Shown in pieces: positions 17,846 through 28,514 of a stretch of DNA of 64,000 nt. The stretch spans positions 62,001-126,000 of the forward strand of contig JAJPEN010000026.1 of NCBI GenBank assembly GCA_021166835.1. Direction: 5' to 3'. Source of the DNA: Burkholderiaceae bacterium. Lineage in GTDB: Bacteria > Pseudomonadota > Gammaproteobacteria > Burkholderiales > Burkholderiaceae. Below the pieces are notes generated by a model. It was not told the DNA's origin, searched no databases, and saw nothing but the letters and a program-made list of their open reading frames with translations. How positions within the stretch are numbered: the first letter of the stretch is position 1; the number at the start of each line of letters is the position of its first letter. The translations under genes and the position numbers were made by a program.

Positions 17846-19828
17846 TCAAGAACGACGCCGTTTCGCCATAAGTATTTGATATCTTTCGCGATCTTCGACG
17901 GTGGACATGCCCGAGGCAACCAGCTCGTCGATCTGCCGCGCCACTTCGCGATCGCGCAGTTGCGCGAGCGCGGCGTCGAACTCCACCTGCGCCTCGTCGA
18001 GCGACAGGCTGCCGAGCACCCAGTCGTCGGCGGCGCCCTCGCGCTCGAGCCGCTGCACCAGCGACGGCGCCTGCGCACGCAAGGCCTCGCAGACGTCCGC
18101 CAGCGTGGAGCGCGGCGGCAATGCGGCGATGTTTCGCAGCCAGTCGACGAGGTCCGCGGAAGCGAAGGCGCCAAGCGCCGGAACGCCGCCGGCAGGGGCA
18201 TCGGCGGCGTGCGCGCCTCCCGTGGCCGCGCCGTCGACTCCCGTGGCCGCGCCGTCCGGCGAATCCCCGGCTTCGAGCGCGCGCGCGGCGAGCACCGGAT
18301 GCAACGCGGCGAGCCAACGCACCCGCTGCTCCAGATCGGGCTTCGCCGCCGGCGACACGCGCGAGGCTCGCCGGGACGACGGAAACGGCGCCCGCCCGGC
18401 GCCGGCAGCGCCGTGGCCGCGCCTTCCCGCCGAGGGCAGGCGATGCGACGCCTCGTGCATGGCGTCGGCGTAGGCGTCTGCCTGCGGCACGTGGGCGTGC
18501 CCGTGCCCGTGCCCGTGCCCGTGCGCGGGCGGCGCCCGGCGCCCGCCGCTCGCGGCCTGCGGCGCAGCTCCGATGTATCGGTCGACCTCGTCGGCGCCCA
18601 AGCCGGCGAGCTGGGCGAGCCGGTGTACGAGCTGCAGCCGCAGCGCGGGCGCCGAGAGCGCGTGCAGCATCGGGCGCGCCTCGGCGAGCAGCCGCGCGCG
18701 ACCCTCGGGAACCGCCAGGTCGGCGCGTTCGGCCAGCTCGCGCACGAGCAGCTCCGACAGCGGCAGCGCGCCGGCCAGCGCCTCGCGAAAGCCGTCGGCG
18801 CCGAAGGCGCGAACGTAGCTGTCGGGATCGTGCTCGACCGGTAGGAAGAGGAATTCGATGCGCTTCGTGTCGTCGGTCTGCGACAGCGACGCCTCGAGCG
18901 CGCGCCACGCCGCCTTGCGGCCGGCGGCGTCGCCGTCGAAGGCGAAGACGATGCGCTCGACCAGCCGCAGCAGCTTGCGCACGTGATCGGGCGTGGTGGC
19001 CGTGCCGAGCGTGGCGACGACGTTGCCCACGCCGTGCTGCGAGAGCATCACGACGTCGAGATAGCCCTCGACGACGATGACGCAATCCTCGCGGCGGATC
19101 GCCTCGCGCGCTTCGAACAGGCCGTAGAGCTCGCGGCCCTTCGAGAACAGCGGCGTTTCGGGCGAATTCAGGTACTTCGGTTCGCCCGCTCCGAGCACCC
19201 GGCCGCCGAAGCCGATGACCTGGCCACGCGGATTGCGGATCGGGAACATGATCCGGTCGCGGAAGCGGTCGTAGCGCTTGCCGCCCTCGCCTTCGACCAC
19301 CAGCCCCGCAGCGACCATCTCCGGCGCATCGTAGTCGGCCACCGCCGCTTCGAGGCCACGCCATTGCGCCGGCGCATAGCCGATCGCGAAGCGCGCGGCC
19401 GTCGTCCCCAGCAGGCCGCGGCCGACCAGGTATTCGATCGCCTGCGGCGCGTCCTTCAGCCGCTTCCGGTAGTACTGCGCCGCCTGCTCGAGCAACGCGA
19501 GCAGCGCCGGCGAGCGGCGCTCGGCGTCGGCCGCGCCTTCGCGCGGAACCTCCACGCCGACCGAGCGCGCGAGTTCCTCGATCGCGTCGACGTAGCCCAG
19601 CCCGCCGTGCTCCATCAGGAAGCCGATCGCCGTGCCGTGCGCGCCGCAGCCGAAGCAGTGGTAGAACTGCTTCTGCGGGCTGACGCTGAACGACGGCGTC
19701 TTCTCGCCGTGGAACGGGCACAGGCCGACGAAGTTGGCGCCCGATTTCCGCAGCTTCACCGAACGACCGACCACGTCGACGATGTCGACGCGCGCGAGCA
19801 GGTCCTGGATGAACGCCTGCGGAATCAC
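17846..19828 (-). CDS. dnaG: DNA primase
   Basis: 660-residue primase that makes RNA primers for replication. The zinc-binding domain has C37, H40, C58 and C61. The TOPRIM domain shows VVVEGYLDVVML (about 256-267) and FAFDGDAAG (about 298-306). The C-terminal ~160 residues are the helicase-binding part. Between them sits a low-complexity linker with an (HG) run near residue 440, encoded by a six-base tandem repeat. GTG start at 19828. Order rpsU, yqeY, dnaG, rpoD is the betaproteobacterial form of the macromolecular synthesis operon. Confidence 0.96.
   Translation of the reverse strand: MIPQAFIQDLLARVDIVDVVGRSVKLRKSGANFVGLCPFHGEKTPSFSVSPQKQFYHCFGCGAHGTAIGFLMEHGGLGYVDAIEELARSVGVEVPREGAADAERRSPALLALLEQAAQYYRKRLKDAPQAIEYLVGRGLLGTTAARFAIGYAPAQWRGLEAAVADYDAPEMVAAGLVVEGEGGKRYDRFRDRIMFPIRNPRGQVIGFGGRVLGAGEPKYLNSPETPLFSKGRELYGLFEAREAIRREDCVIVVEGYLDVVMLSQHGVGNVVATLGTATTPDHVRKLLRLVERIVFAFDGDAAGRKAAWRALEASLSQTDDTKRIEFLFLPVEHDPDSYVRAFGADGFREALAGALPLSELLVRELAERADLAVPEGRARLLAEARPMLHALSAPALRLQLVHRLAQLAGLGADEVDRYIGAAPQAASGGRRAPPAHGHGHGHGHAHVPQADAYADAMHEASHRLPSAGRRGHGAAGAGRAPFPSSRRASRVSPAAKPDLEQRVRWLAALHPVLAARALEAGDSPDGAATGVDGAATGGAHAADAPAGGVPALGAFASADLVDWLRNIAALPPRSTLADVCEALRAQAPSLVQRLEREGAADDWVLGSLSLDEAQVEFDAALAQLRDREVARQIDELVASGMSTVEDRERYQILMAKRRRS
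18491..18527 (-). repeat. hexanucleotide tandem repeat inside dnaG
   Basis: Plus-strand unit CGTGCC is repeated about five times with minor changes, encoding alternating His-Gly in the flexible linker of primase. Copy-number changes would keep the frame and alter only linker length. Confidence 0.7.
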
Positions 19829-19853
19829 CGCGCGGCAGACTCCTGCCCCGCTC

Positions 19854-20321
19854 CTATCCGCGCGGCGCCGACAGGCGCGCGCGCACCTGCGCCGACACCT
19901 TCGACAGGTCGGCGCGGCCCGCCAGGCGCTGCTTGAGCAGGCCCATCACTTTTCCGATGTCCTGCGGCGAGGCGGCGGAAGTGGCGGCCGAAGTGGCGGC
20001 TATCGCGGCGTCGATCTCGGCGGCGAGCTCCTCGGCGCTCGCCGGCTGCGGCAGGTAGCCGGCGAGCACGTCCAGCTCGAACTTCTCGCGCGCGGCCAGG
20101 TCGTGCCGGCCGGCCTTCTCGTACTGTTCGATGGAATCGCGGCGCTGCTTGCTCAGCCGCTCGACGACGGCGATGGTCTGCGCATCGTCGAGCTGGATGC
20201 GCTCGTCGATCTCCTTCTGGCGCACGGCGGCGACGAGCATGCGGATCGCCGACAGGCGGTCGGCATCGCGCGCGCGCATCGCGGCTTTCATGTCCTCGCC
20301 GATTCGGTCCTTCAGGCTCAT
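19854..20321 (-). CDS. GatB/YqeY domain protein
   Basis: 155 residues, all alpha-helical, related to the tail of the amidotransferase subunit GatB. The start MSLKDRIGEDMKAAMRARDADRLSAIRMLVAA and the late PQDIGKVMGLLKQRLAGRADLSKVS are family hallmarks. An Ala/Thr-rich stretch (SAATSAAS) breaks the middle of the C-terminal half. It sits between rpsU and dnaG, its usual place in this group, with 25 bases to the dnaG start. A role in tRNA-related amidation is suggested by homology only. Confidence 0.9.
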   Translation of the reverse strand: MSLKDRIGEDMKAAMRARDADRLSAIRMLVAAVRQKEIDERIQLDDAQTIAVVERLSKQRRDSIEQYEKAGRHDLAAREKFELDVLAGYLPQPASAEELAAEIDAAIAATSAATSAASPQDIGKVMGLLKQRLAGRADLSKVSAQVRARLSAPRG

Positions 20322-20341
20322 GGCTGATCCGCAAATGACGA

Positions 20342-20369
20342 AGCCCGCCTCAGGATACCCGGGCGGGCT
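20342..20369 (-). terminator. hairpin between rpsU and yqeY, possible attenuator
   Basis: Inverted repeat AGCCCGCC / GGCGGGCT with a 12-base loop. On the transcribed minus strand it is followed by TTCGTCATTTG, not a clean T run, so termination may be partial. A partial terminator after rpsU is known in Escherichia coli and would give more S21 than primase message. Confidence 0.45.
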
Positions 20370-20444
20370 GCGCTTGGCACCTCGCGACGCTCAGGTGCGG
20401 GGCGGTGCGCCGGCGCACGACTTGCGCCGCGCCCACCGCAGGGG

Positions 20445-20657
20445 CTAGTAGAGCTTCTTGGGCAGCATCTGGCTGCGCAGGCGCTTGTGATGGCGCTTGA
20501 CCGCCGCCGCCTTCTTGCGCTTGCGCTCGGCGGTGGGCTTCTCGTAGAACTCGCGCGCCCGAAGCTCGGTGATGATTCCGGCTTTCTCGATCGTGCGCTT
20601 GAAACGGCGAAGCGCGACGTCGAACGGCTCGTTCTCCTTGACGCGAACGGTCGGCAT
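20445..20657 (-). CDS. rpsU: 30S ribosomal protein S21
   Basis: 70-residue small-subunit protein. The start [26 protein letters not shown] and the basic end [24 protein letters not shown] are nearly invariant in proteobacteria. The ATG at 20657 gives the standard length; an in-frame start at 20687 would add ten residues not found in S21. First gene of the rpsU-yqeY-dnaG-rpoD group. Confidence 0.97.
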   Translation of the reverse strand: MPTVRVKENEPFDVALRRFKRTIEKAGIITELRAREFYEKPTAERKRKKAAAVKRHHKRLRSQMLPKKLY

Positions 20658-20886
20658 TAACGATAACCCCTCATGTGGAACCCGCAAGTATAGCTTTTCG
20701 CGAACCGGCCCTCAAGGGGCCGCGAGCCGGACGCGGGCCGGCCGACTCGTCCGTCGCGCGTGCGCCGGGCCTGCGCCGCCTCCGATCGGAAAATGCGACC
20801 CTACGCCCGCTGGCGAGTGAAAATCGCCTCCCGCGCGCCCGGCGCCCCGGGGCCGCGCCCCCCTCTTACCCGCCCTTCGTCGCTCG

Positions 20887-22068
20887 ATGGATTCCTTCTT
20901 CGCCGACATCCCGACGCTGTACCTGATGACCGGCTTCTCGAGCGCGGCGGGGGCGGCGATCCTGCTGGCATTGCGCAGGGATCACGCCGGCGCCGGCCGG
21001 GCGATGCAGATCCTCGCGGGCGGCATTCTCGCGATGGGCGTGGGCTTCCTGTGCTTCGCGCTGCCCGGGCAGTGGGCGTCGTCGTGGGGCGCAACGCTGG
21101 GCTACACCGCACTCGGCGCGGCCGCGCTGCTCTTCTGGCTGGGCACGGCGCATCTGTTCGGCCGTCCGGCATCGCCCTGGCCGGCTGCGGCGCCGGCGCT
21201 GGCTTACCTCGCGGCGATGGTGATCCTGCACGAGCCGACCGCGCAGCGCGCGCTCGCGCGCATCGGGCTGAGCAGCGTCTTCACGCTCGTCTTCCTCGGT
21301 CTGGCGGCGCTCGAAACGCATCGATCGCCGCTGCTGCGCACGATGCGCTCGGTGCGAGTGATGCGCGGTCTGCTGGTCGGCTTCTGCGCGGTCATCGCGT
21401 TGCGCATGGTGCTGTTCCTCGTCCAGGGCATCGCGCTGAACGCCGACGGCACCTCGCCGCCGGGCCTGCTGCGCGCGCTGTTCGCGATGATGTTCGGCTC
21501 GTTGCCGTTCGCGCTGACCGTCCTGGTGCTGAGCATCGCCAACGGCCGCTTGAGCTCGCGTCTTCGGCAACTCGCCTCCACCGACGAACTCACCGGTCTC
21601 GTCTCGCGCCGCTCGCTGCAGGAAGCCGGGCCGCAACTGCTCGCGCGCACGCGGGAATGCATCGCGCTGCTGATGATCGATCTCGACGACTTCAAGAAGG
21701 TGAACGATCGCCACGGCCACGGCGTCGGCGACGAGCTGCTGCGCCATGTGGCGGCGCTGTTGCGGGGCGCGCTGCGGCCCGATTCGCTGATCGTGCGCTA
21801 CGGAGGCGACGAGTTCTGCGCGCTGGTGCCGTTGCCCGGCGAAGCGGCGGCCTTCGGCGTCGCCGAGCGCCTGCGCGCGACGATCGAAGCATCGCCCTAT
21901 TGCCACGAGTCGCTGCCGCTGCCGATCACGATGAGCATCGGCGTGAGCATTCACCGGCCGGGCCGCACGCTGCGCGAGATGCTCGACGAAGCCGATCGCC
22001 GCGCGTATCGCGCGAAGTCGCAGGGGCGCAACCGCGTCGTCGCCGACGACCCGCTCGTCGCAGCCTGA
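20887..22068 (+). CDS. membrane diguanylate cyclase (GGDEF)
   Basis: 393 residues; makes cyclic di-GMP from two GTP. The first ~215 residues form about seven membrane segments with no recognised sensor domain; the catalytic GGDEF domain follows, with RYGGDEFCAL near 304-313 and D/F-K-K-V-N-D-R-H-G-H-G at about 265. The product-inhibition site R-x-x-D five residues before GGDEF reads R-P-D-S, so feedback control is probably lost. Start ATG 20887. A second enzyme of the same build follows. Confidence 0.9.
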   Translation: MDSFFADIPTLYLMTGFSSAAGAAILLALRRDHAGAGRAMQILAGGILAMGVGFLCFALPGQWASSWGATLGYTALGAAALLFWLGTAHLFGRPASPWPAAAPALAYLAAMVILHEPTAQRALARIGLSSVFTLVFLGLAALETHRSPLLRTMRSVRVMRGLLVGFCAVIALRMVLFLVQGIALNADGTSPPGLLRALFAMMFGSLPFALTVLVLSIANGRLSSRLRQLASTDELTGLVSRRSLQEAGPQLLARTRECIALLMIDLDDFKKVNDRHGHGVGDELLRHVAALLRGALRPDSLIVRYGGDEFCALVPLPGEAAAFGVAERLRATIEASPYCHESLPLPITMSIGVSIHRPGRTLREMLDEADRRAYRAKSQGRNRVVADDPLVAA

Positions 22069-22251
22069 GCCGGGCGATCGACGCAGCGCCGAGCGGTCCT
22101 CGTGCCCGACGAACGGCACGTGATTCACGGCGCGGGGCAGGATCGCGGGTTGTCCGCGACGGTGGCCGATGTCACACTGCCCCTCAGTTTCTCCCACGCT
22201 TTCCCGCTCACTTTCCGGGCCGGCGGCCCGCACCCACCGCTAGCACCCCGA

Positions 22252-23463
<1,212 letters not shown>

Positions 23464-23472
23464 ACTCCACGC

Positions 23473-24507
23473 ATGAGAGTGCTGGGCATCGAGACCTCGT
23501 GCGACGAGACCGGCGTCGCGCTGTACTGCACCGAGCGCGGGCTGCTCGCGCAGGCGCTGCACTCGCAGGTCGAGCTGCACGAGCGCTACGGCGGCGTCGT
23601 GCCCGAGCTTGCTTCGCGCGACCACGTGCGCCGACTGCTCCCGCTCGTCGAGGAGGTGCTCGCTCGCGCCGGCGTCGCGCGCAGCGAGCTGGACGCGATC
23701 GCCTGGACCGAAGGGCCGGGGCTCGCCGGCGCGCTGCTCGTCGGCGCCGGCGTGGGCGCTGCGATGGCCTTCGCGCTGGGCGTGCCGGGCATCGGCATCC
23801 ATCATCTCGAAGGCCACCTGCTGTCGCCGCTGCTGTCGAGCGATCCGCCGGCGTTCCCCTTCGTCGCGCTGCTGGTCTCGGGCGGGCACACGCAGCTGAT
23901 GGAGGTGAGCGGCGTCGGCCGCTATCGCCTGCTCGGCGACACGCTCGACGACGCCGCGGGCGAGGCCTTCGACAAGAGCGCGAAGCTGCTCGGCCTGGGC
24001 TACCCGGGCGGCCCGCAGATCGCGCAACTGGCCGCCGGCGGCACGGCAGGACGGCATGCGCTGCCGCGCCCGATGCTGCATTCGGACACGCTCGATTTCA
24101 GCTTCAGCGGACTGAAGACGGCGGTGGCGACGCTGGTGCGGCGCGGCCTTGCCGACGACGCGGCGCGCGCCGACCTGGCCGCCGAGATCGAGGCGGCAAT
24201 CGTCGAGGTGCTCGTCGCGAAGTCGCTCGCCGCGCTGCGCGAGACGGGGCAGCGCCGGCTGGTCGTGGCCGGCGGCGTCAGCGCCAATCGCCGCTTGCGC
24301 GAGAGGCTGGCCGCGGCCTGCATCGATGCCGGAGCCCGCGTGCATTTCCCCGAGCCGGCACTGTGCTCGGACAACGGCGCGATGATCGCCTTCGCCGGCG
24401 CGCTGCGGCTGCAGCACGCGGAAGGCGACGCGCTGCCGCTCGGACGCGCGATCGGCGGATTCGTCGTGCAGCCGCGCTGGCCGCTCGAGTCGCTACCTGC
24501 CGCCTGA
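23473..24507 (+). CDS. tsaD: tRNA N6-threonylcarbamoyladenosine synthase, TsaD
   Basis: 344 residues; transfers threonylcarbamoyl to A37 of tRNAs that read ANN codons, working with TsaB, TsaC and TsaE. Seen: [13 protein letters not shown] (5-17), the metal-binding HxxxH as H111 and H115 (HHLEGH), [10 protein letters not shown] and the C-terminal CSDNGAMIA. Length is standard. It starts nine bases after the GGDEF gene. TsaE is encoded 16 kb away at 40290. Confidence 0.97.
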   Translation: MRVLGIETSCDETGVALYCTERGLLAQALHSQVELHERYGGVVPELASRDHVRRLLPLVEEVLARAGVARSELDAIAWTEGPGLAGALLVGAGVGAAMAFALGVPGIGIHHLEGHLLSPLLSSDPPAFPFVALLVSGGHTQLMEVSGVGRYRLLGDTLDDAAGEAFDKSAKLLGLGYPGGPQIAQLAAGGTAGRHALPRPMLHSDTLDFSFSGLKTAVATLVRRGLADDAARADLAAEIEAAIVEVLVAKSLAALRETGQRRLVVAGGVSANRRLRERLAAACIDAGARVHFPEPALCSDNGAMIAFAGALRLQHAEGDALPLGRAIGGFVVQPRWPLESLPAA

Positions 24508-24573
24508 TCACTACGAAACAGCGCGAAGAAACAGCGACGAAGCAACGACGAAGCGCCCGGGCTGCCGCTGCGG

Positions 24574-25188
24574 CTAGCGCGAGCGGCTGCCGATGCGCGA
24601 TTCCTTGCCCTGCATGAGCTTCGCGAGGTTGCCGCGGTGGCGCCAGACGAGCAGCGCGCTCATCGCGGCGATCGCCAGCGCGTTCGGCCCGGGCCCGAAC
24701 AGGAACAGGTCCCACAGCGGCGCGAACACCGCGGCGACGAGCGCGGCCAGCGACGAATAGCGGAAGAAGAACGCGATCAGCAGCCACGTGGCGAGCGCGC
24801 CGATGCCGAGCAGCGGATGCAGCGCGAGCAGCACGCCGGCGGCGGTGGCGACGCCCTTGCCGCCGTGGAAGCGGTGGAACACCGGATACAGATGGCCGAC
24901 GAAGACGGCGAGCGCGACGAGCGCGATCGCGCCTTCGTCCAGTCCCCAGCGCGGGCCGAAGACGCGGGCGAGCATCACCGCCACCCAGCCTTTCGCGCCG
25001 TCGCCCAGCAGCGTGAGCGCCGCGGCCAGCTTGTTGCCGGTGCGCAGAACGTTGGTCGCGCCCGGATTGTGCGAACCGTAGCTGCGCGGATCGGCCAGCC
25101 CCATTGCGCGGCTGACCAGCACGGCGAAGGAGACCGAGCCGAGCAGATACGCCAGCACGATGGCGATCAGCGGATATCCGTTGTGCAA
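24574..25188 (-). CDS. plsY: glycerol-3-phosphate acyltransferase PlsY
   Basis: Inner-membrane enzyme that uses acyl-phosphate to make lysophosphatidic acid, the first step of phospholipid synthesis. About five membrane segments and the three family motifs are present: [29 protein letters not shown] (motifs 1 and 2) and [15 protein letters not shown] (motif 3). No ATG or GTG fits the N-terminus; a TTG at 25188 follows GGGGAG at good spacing and gives 204 residues, the normal length, so I take TTG as the start. An upstream ATG at 25236 would add 16 residues not found in PlsY. Confidence 0.94.
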   Translation of the reverse strand: MHNGYPLIAIVLAYLLGSVSFAVLVSRAMGLADPRSYGSHNPGATNVLRTGNKLAAALTLLGDGAKGWVAVMLARVFGPRWGLDEGAIALVALAVFVGHLYPVFHRFHGGKGVATAAGVLLALHPLLGIGALATWLLIAFFFRYSSLAALVAAVFAPLWDLFLFGPGPNALAIAAMSALLVWRHRGNLAKLMQGKESRIGSRSR

Positions 25189-25278
25189 CGCGTCTCCCCG
25201 CAGCCTGTGGAGTCGAACCCGGCCCGCATCGGGCACCGGCGCGAGTGTACCGGCTCCGGATGCGCGCCGGCGCCGTGC

Positions 25279-25758
25279 TCAGTCGTCGAGCGCGCAGTGC
25301 ACGGCAGACGCCCCGAGCGTGTCGACCAGCACGCGCGGATCGATCGAGACGAGGTATCCGCGTCGCCCGCCGTTGATGTAGATGCGCGGCAGCGCGAGCA
25401 CGCTCGCCTCGACGAACACGGGCATCGGCTTGCGCAGTCCGAAAGGCGAGGTGCCGCCGACGAAGTAGCCGCTGTGCCGCTGCGCGGTGCGCGGCTCGCA
25501 GGGCTCGATGCTCGTGCGTCCGGTCTCGCGCGCGAGCCGCTTGGTGGACACGCGCCGGTCGCCGTGCATCAGCACGATGAGCGGACGCGTGTCCTGGTCC
25601 TGCATGACGAGTGTCTTGACGACGGCGTGCTCGTCGACGCCGAGCTGGCGCGCCGACTCGGCGGTGCCGCCGTGCTCGACGTAGTCGTAGCGGTGCTCGC
25701 CGAACTCCACGCCGTTCCTGCGCAGGAACTGGGTCGCAGGCGTCTCGCTGCGGCTCAT
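25279..25758 (-). CDS. ybaK: Cys-tRNA(Pro) deacylase, YbaK/EbsC family
   Basis: 159-residue editing enzyme that removes cysteine mischarged on tRNA-Pro. Seen: TPATQFLRRNGVEF at the N-terminus, the lysine in VVKTLVMQD and GGTSPFGLRKPMPVF, the glycine loop typical of YbaK. ATG 25758; seven bases separate it from the ketopantoate reductase-like gene upstream, so they are probably cotranscribed though not functionally linked. Confidence 0.9.
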   Translation of the reverse strand: MSRSETPATQFLRRNGVEFGEHRYDYVEHGGTAESARQLGVDEHAVVKTLVMQDQDTRPLIVLMHGDRRVSTKRLARETGRTSIEPCEPRTAQRHSGYFVGGTSPFGLRKPMPVFVEASVLALPRIYINGGRRGYLVSIDPRVLVDTLGASAVHCALDD

Positions 25759-25765
25759 TCCCGGA

Positions 25766-26764
25766 TCACTGCGGGTACAGCCCGTGCACGCGCGCGTGCA
25801 GCCGCGCCAGCCCGAGCAGCGCGTCGATGTTCGGCGTGGCGACGCCGACCGCGCGCGCAATCTCGGCCACGCTCGCGACCAGCGCATCGAGCTCGACCGG
25901 CCGGCCGGCATCCACGTCCTGCAGCATCGACGAGCGGAACGCGCCGAGCCTGCGCGTGATCCGGTGGCGCTCCTCGGGCGTCGTCCCGATCGGCAGGCCG
26001 ATGCGCGCGCCCACTGCTGCCGCCTCGCGCATCGTCGCGCTGACGAAATCGCGCACCAGCGGATCGTCCATGATCCGATCGGTGGTGGCGCCGGTGATCG
26101 CCGAGATCGGGTTGATCGTCATGTTGCCCCACAGCTTGAACCAGACCTCCTGCTGGATGCGCGGCGAGAGCTCGGCGTCGAAGCCAGCGTGCGCGAAGAG
26201 CGCCGCGATGCGCTCGACGCGCGCGCTCCTCGTGCCGTCGGGCTCGCCGAAGATCAGGCGGTTTCCGCTCGCGTGAAGGATGACGCCCGGCCGCGGCGTA
26301 GAACAGGCCAGGTGCACGACGCAGCCGACGACGCGCGCCGCCGGCAGCGCCCGTCCGATGATGCCCTCGGCGTCGATCGTCTCCCAGCGGCGCGCCGACA
26401 GGGCCGGGTCGAGTCCGTGGAAGAACCACCAGGGCACGCCGTTCATGGCGGGGACGACGACCGTGTCGTTGCCGAGCAGGGGAGCCAGCGTCGACGCGAC
26501 GCCGGCCAGCGCCGGCGCCTTCAGCGCGACGACGACGAGATCCTGCTCGCCGAGCTCGGCAGGCGTCGTGCGCACGTCGATGCGAACGCGCCCCACGCCG
26601 CCTGCGTCCTCCGGCTCGCCGCCCGCCAGCACCCGCAGGCCGTCCCGCTCGACGGTCCGCAGCGTGTCCCCGCGCGCGAGGGCCGACACCGTTTCGCCTG
26701 CCGCCGCCAGGCGCGCAGCCAGCAACCCGCCCACGGCGCCCAGCCCGACGATCGCGATCCGCAC
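25766..26764 (-). CDS. 2-dehydropantoate 2-reductase family protein
   Basis: 332 residues, NADPH-dependent ketopantoate reductase fold. The N-terminal fingerprint VGLGAVGG (6-13) and the C-terminal helical block with EVWFKLWGNMTINPISAITGATTDRIMDDP contain the expected lysine, asparagine and glutamate positions. Many genomes carry several paralogues, so pantothenate synthesis is possible but not proven; no other pan genes are near. GTG 26764 was chosen because AGGAAGGGG precedes it and residue 2 starts the first strand. Confidence 0.85.
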   Translation of the reverse strand: MRIAIVGLGAVGGLLAARLAAAGETVSALARGDTLRTVERDGLRVLAGGEPEDAGGVGRVRIDVRTTPAELGEQDLVVVALKAPALAGVASTLAPLLGNDTVVVPAMNGVPWWFFHGLDPALSARRWETIDAEGIIGRALPAARVVGCVVHLACSTPRPGVILHASGNRLIFGEPDGTRSARVERIAALFAHAGFDAELSPRIQQEVWFKLWGNMTINPISAITGATTDRIMDDPLVRDFVSATMREAAAVGARIGLPIGTTPEERHRITRRLGAFRSSMLQDVDAGRPVELDALVASVAEIARAVGVATPNIDALLGLARLHARVHGLYPQ

Positions 26765-26990
26765 GAAAGATCCCCTTCCTTGTCGATGCCCGGAGGGCAC
26801 CCACTATAGCCGTGCAGCGACGAGACTCGGAATCGGCGACCGGCCCGAGGGCGCGGCGGCGCGGGCCTTGCCGACACGGTCCGCTTCGTGCCCGGCGTCA
26901 CCGGGTGCCGCTGATGGCGAGCGCCGGATCGGCGGACGGCTCGATGCGTCGCCCGTCCTGCCCGAACCAGTGCAGGCGCGCGCGATCGCA

Positions 26991-28514
26991 TCACGCGGCG
27001 ATCCGGGCTTTCCCCTCACGCGGCAGCGCGGCGAGATCGTCGAACTGCCCGGCAACCTGGTCTGCCCATCGGGCGATGTCGTAGTGGCGCACGACCTCGT
27101 CCATCCCGGCCATCCGGCGCTGCGCTTCCGCCTTCGGCATGTCGATCGCCTCGTCCAGCGCGCGGTCCATCTCGCGATTGGAGTAGGGATTGGTCAGCAC
27201 GGCCTGCGTCAGCTCGACCGCGCAGCCGGCGAACTCCGAGAGGATCAGCACGCCGGGATCGCCCTGCTTGGCGGCGACGTATTCCTTGGCGACCAGGTTC
27301 AGCCCGTCGCGCAGCGGCGTCGTCACGCAGACGTCGGCGATGCGGAAATAGGCGACGAGCTGCTCGAAGGGAATCGCGTTCGAGAAGAGCACGACCGGCG
27401 TCCAGTCGAGGGTCGAGAACCGCCCGTTGATGCGCCCGACCAGGCCTTCGATCTCGCACTGCGTCTTCTCGTACACCTTCATCGTCGAGGCGGCGCGCAC
27501 GGAGACGACCAGCATCTTCGTCTGGCCGACCAGTTCCGGCCGCCGCTCCAGCAGGCGCTCGAAGGCGAGCAGGCACTCGATCATGCCCTTGGTGTAGTCG
27601 GTGCGGCCTACGGTCAACAACAGCCGTCGCCCGGCGAGATCGTCGAGCAACTGCCGCTGCAGCACCTGGCTGCGCCCGGAATTCGCGTAGCTGCGGACGA
27701 GCTCCGGGTCGGTGCCGACCGGCGCGACGCCGAGACGCACCGAGCGCTTCGGACCGCGGATCAGCATCGGCACCTCGGGTTCGGAAAGCGCGCTGCCGAC
27801 CGGCGTCAGCCCGTCCTCGACCGGGCCCGTCTTCTCCACGACGACCTCGTTCAGGCTGCGAGCGACGTCCACGAAGTTCTTCGCGTAGCGCGGAATGTGA
27901 AACCCGACCAGGTCGCAATCGAGCAGGCTGTCGACGATCTCGCGTCGCCACGGCAGCACGTTGAAGACGTCGGGCCCCGGAAACGGCGTGTGGTGGAAGA
28001 ACGCGATGCGCACGTCGGGCTTCAGGCGGCGCAGCCAGGCCGGCACGAGCCAGAGGTTGTAGTCGTGCACCCAGACCAGTCCGTCCTCTTCGACCTGCTC
28101 GGCCGCAGCCTCGGCGAAAAGGCGATTCACTTCGCGGAACGTGTTCCAGTCGACGTTCTCGTACTGGAAGAGGTACGGGAACGAATGCAGGATCGGCCAG
28201 AGGGCCTCCTTCGACGTGACGTGATAGAAGCTCTCGACCTGCTCCGGGGTCAGCGGCAGACGCGAAACGAAATAGCCGCCGTTCGGATCGTCGACATGGA
28301 TCACGCGCTCGAAATCGACGCCTTTTTCGGGATCCCAGGTTTTCCAGGCGATCCAGGCGCCCGCCTCGGGCGGCAGGCGATGGAAGAAGCTCTTCAGCGT
28401 CGGAACGATGCCGTTCGGGCTCTTATGGTTCCGGTAGAAGACGCGCCCGTTCATCAGCACTTCTTCGTTCGGTTGTCGGTGATAGACGATGACCAGCGAC
28501 GATTTCTTCGATTT
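26991..28514 (-). CDS. ggpS: glucosylglycerol-phosphate synthase (GT20 family)
   Basis: 507-residue glycosyltransferase. By recall the sequence follows cyanobacterial and pseudomonad GgpS more closely than trehalose-phosphate synthase: SSLVIVYHRQP at 6-16, SPNGIVPTLKSFF at 33-45, VWVHDYNLWLVP, FFHHTPFPGPDVFNVLPWR and TPLRDGLNLVAKEYV. GgpS joins ADP-glucose to glycerol 3-phosphate, the first step to the osmolyte glucosylglycerol. GTG 28514 follows a GAGGGGAG site by eight bases and is preferred over ATG 28556. Its 5' end overlaps the phosphatase gene by 92 bases in another frame. Trehalose-phosphate synthase is the alternative reading. Confidence 0.85.
   Translation of the reverse strand, partial: KSKKSSLVIVYHRQPNEEVLMNGRVFYRNHKSPNGIVPTLKSFFHRLPPEAGAWIAWKTWDPEKGVDFERVIHVDDPNGGYFVSRLPLTPEQVESFYHVTSKEALWPILHSFPYLFQYENVDWNTFREVNRLFAEAAAEQVEEDGLVWVHDYNLWLVPAWLRRLKPDVRIAFFHHTPFPGPDVFNVLPWRREIVDSLLDCDLVGFHIPRYAKNFVDVARSLNEVVVEKTGPVEDGLTPVGSALSEPEVPMLIRGPKRSVRLGVAPVGTDPELVRSYANSGRSQVLQRQLLDDLAGRRLLLTVGRTDYTKGMIECLLAFERLLERRPELVGQTKMLVVSVRAASTMKVYEKTQCEIEGLVGRINGRFSTLDWTPVVLFSNAIPFEQLVAYFRIADVCVTTPLRDGLNLVAKEYVAAKQGDPGVLILSEFAGCAVELTQAVLTNPYSNREMDRALDEAIDMPKAEAQRRMAGMDEVVRHYDIARWADQVAGQFDDLAALPREGKARIAA

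Noticed and set aside
18491..18527. Tandem repeats as a CRISPR-like array
   Set aside because: Six-base units without spacers, inside dnaG. No CRISPR array or cas gene was seen anywhere in the window.
26880..26915. GC-rich hairpin downstream of ggpS as a terminator
   Set aside because: The stem (CCCGG/CCGGG) is short and no T run follows on the transcribed strand.
26991..28514. Trehalose-6-phosphate synthase (OtsA)
   Set aside because: Same GT20 fold, but the N-terminal block and internal motifs fit glucosylglycerol-phosphate synthase, and the adjacent HAD phosphatase is the expected partner. Kept as the alternative.
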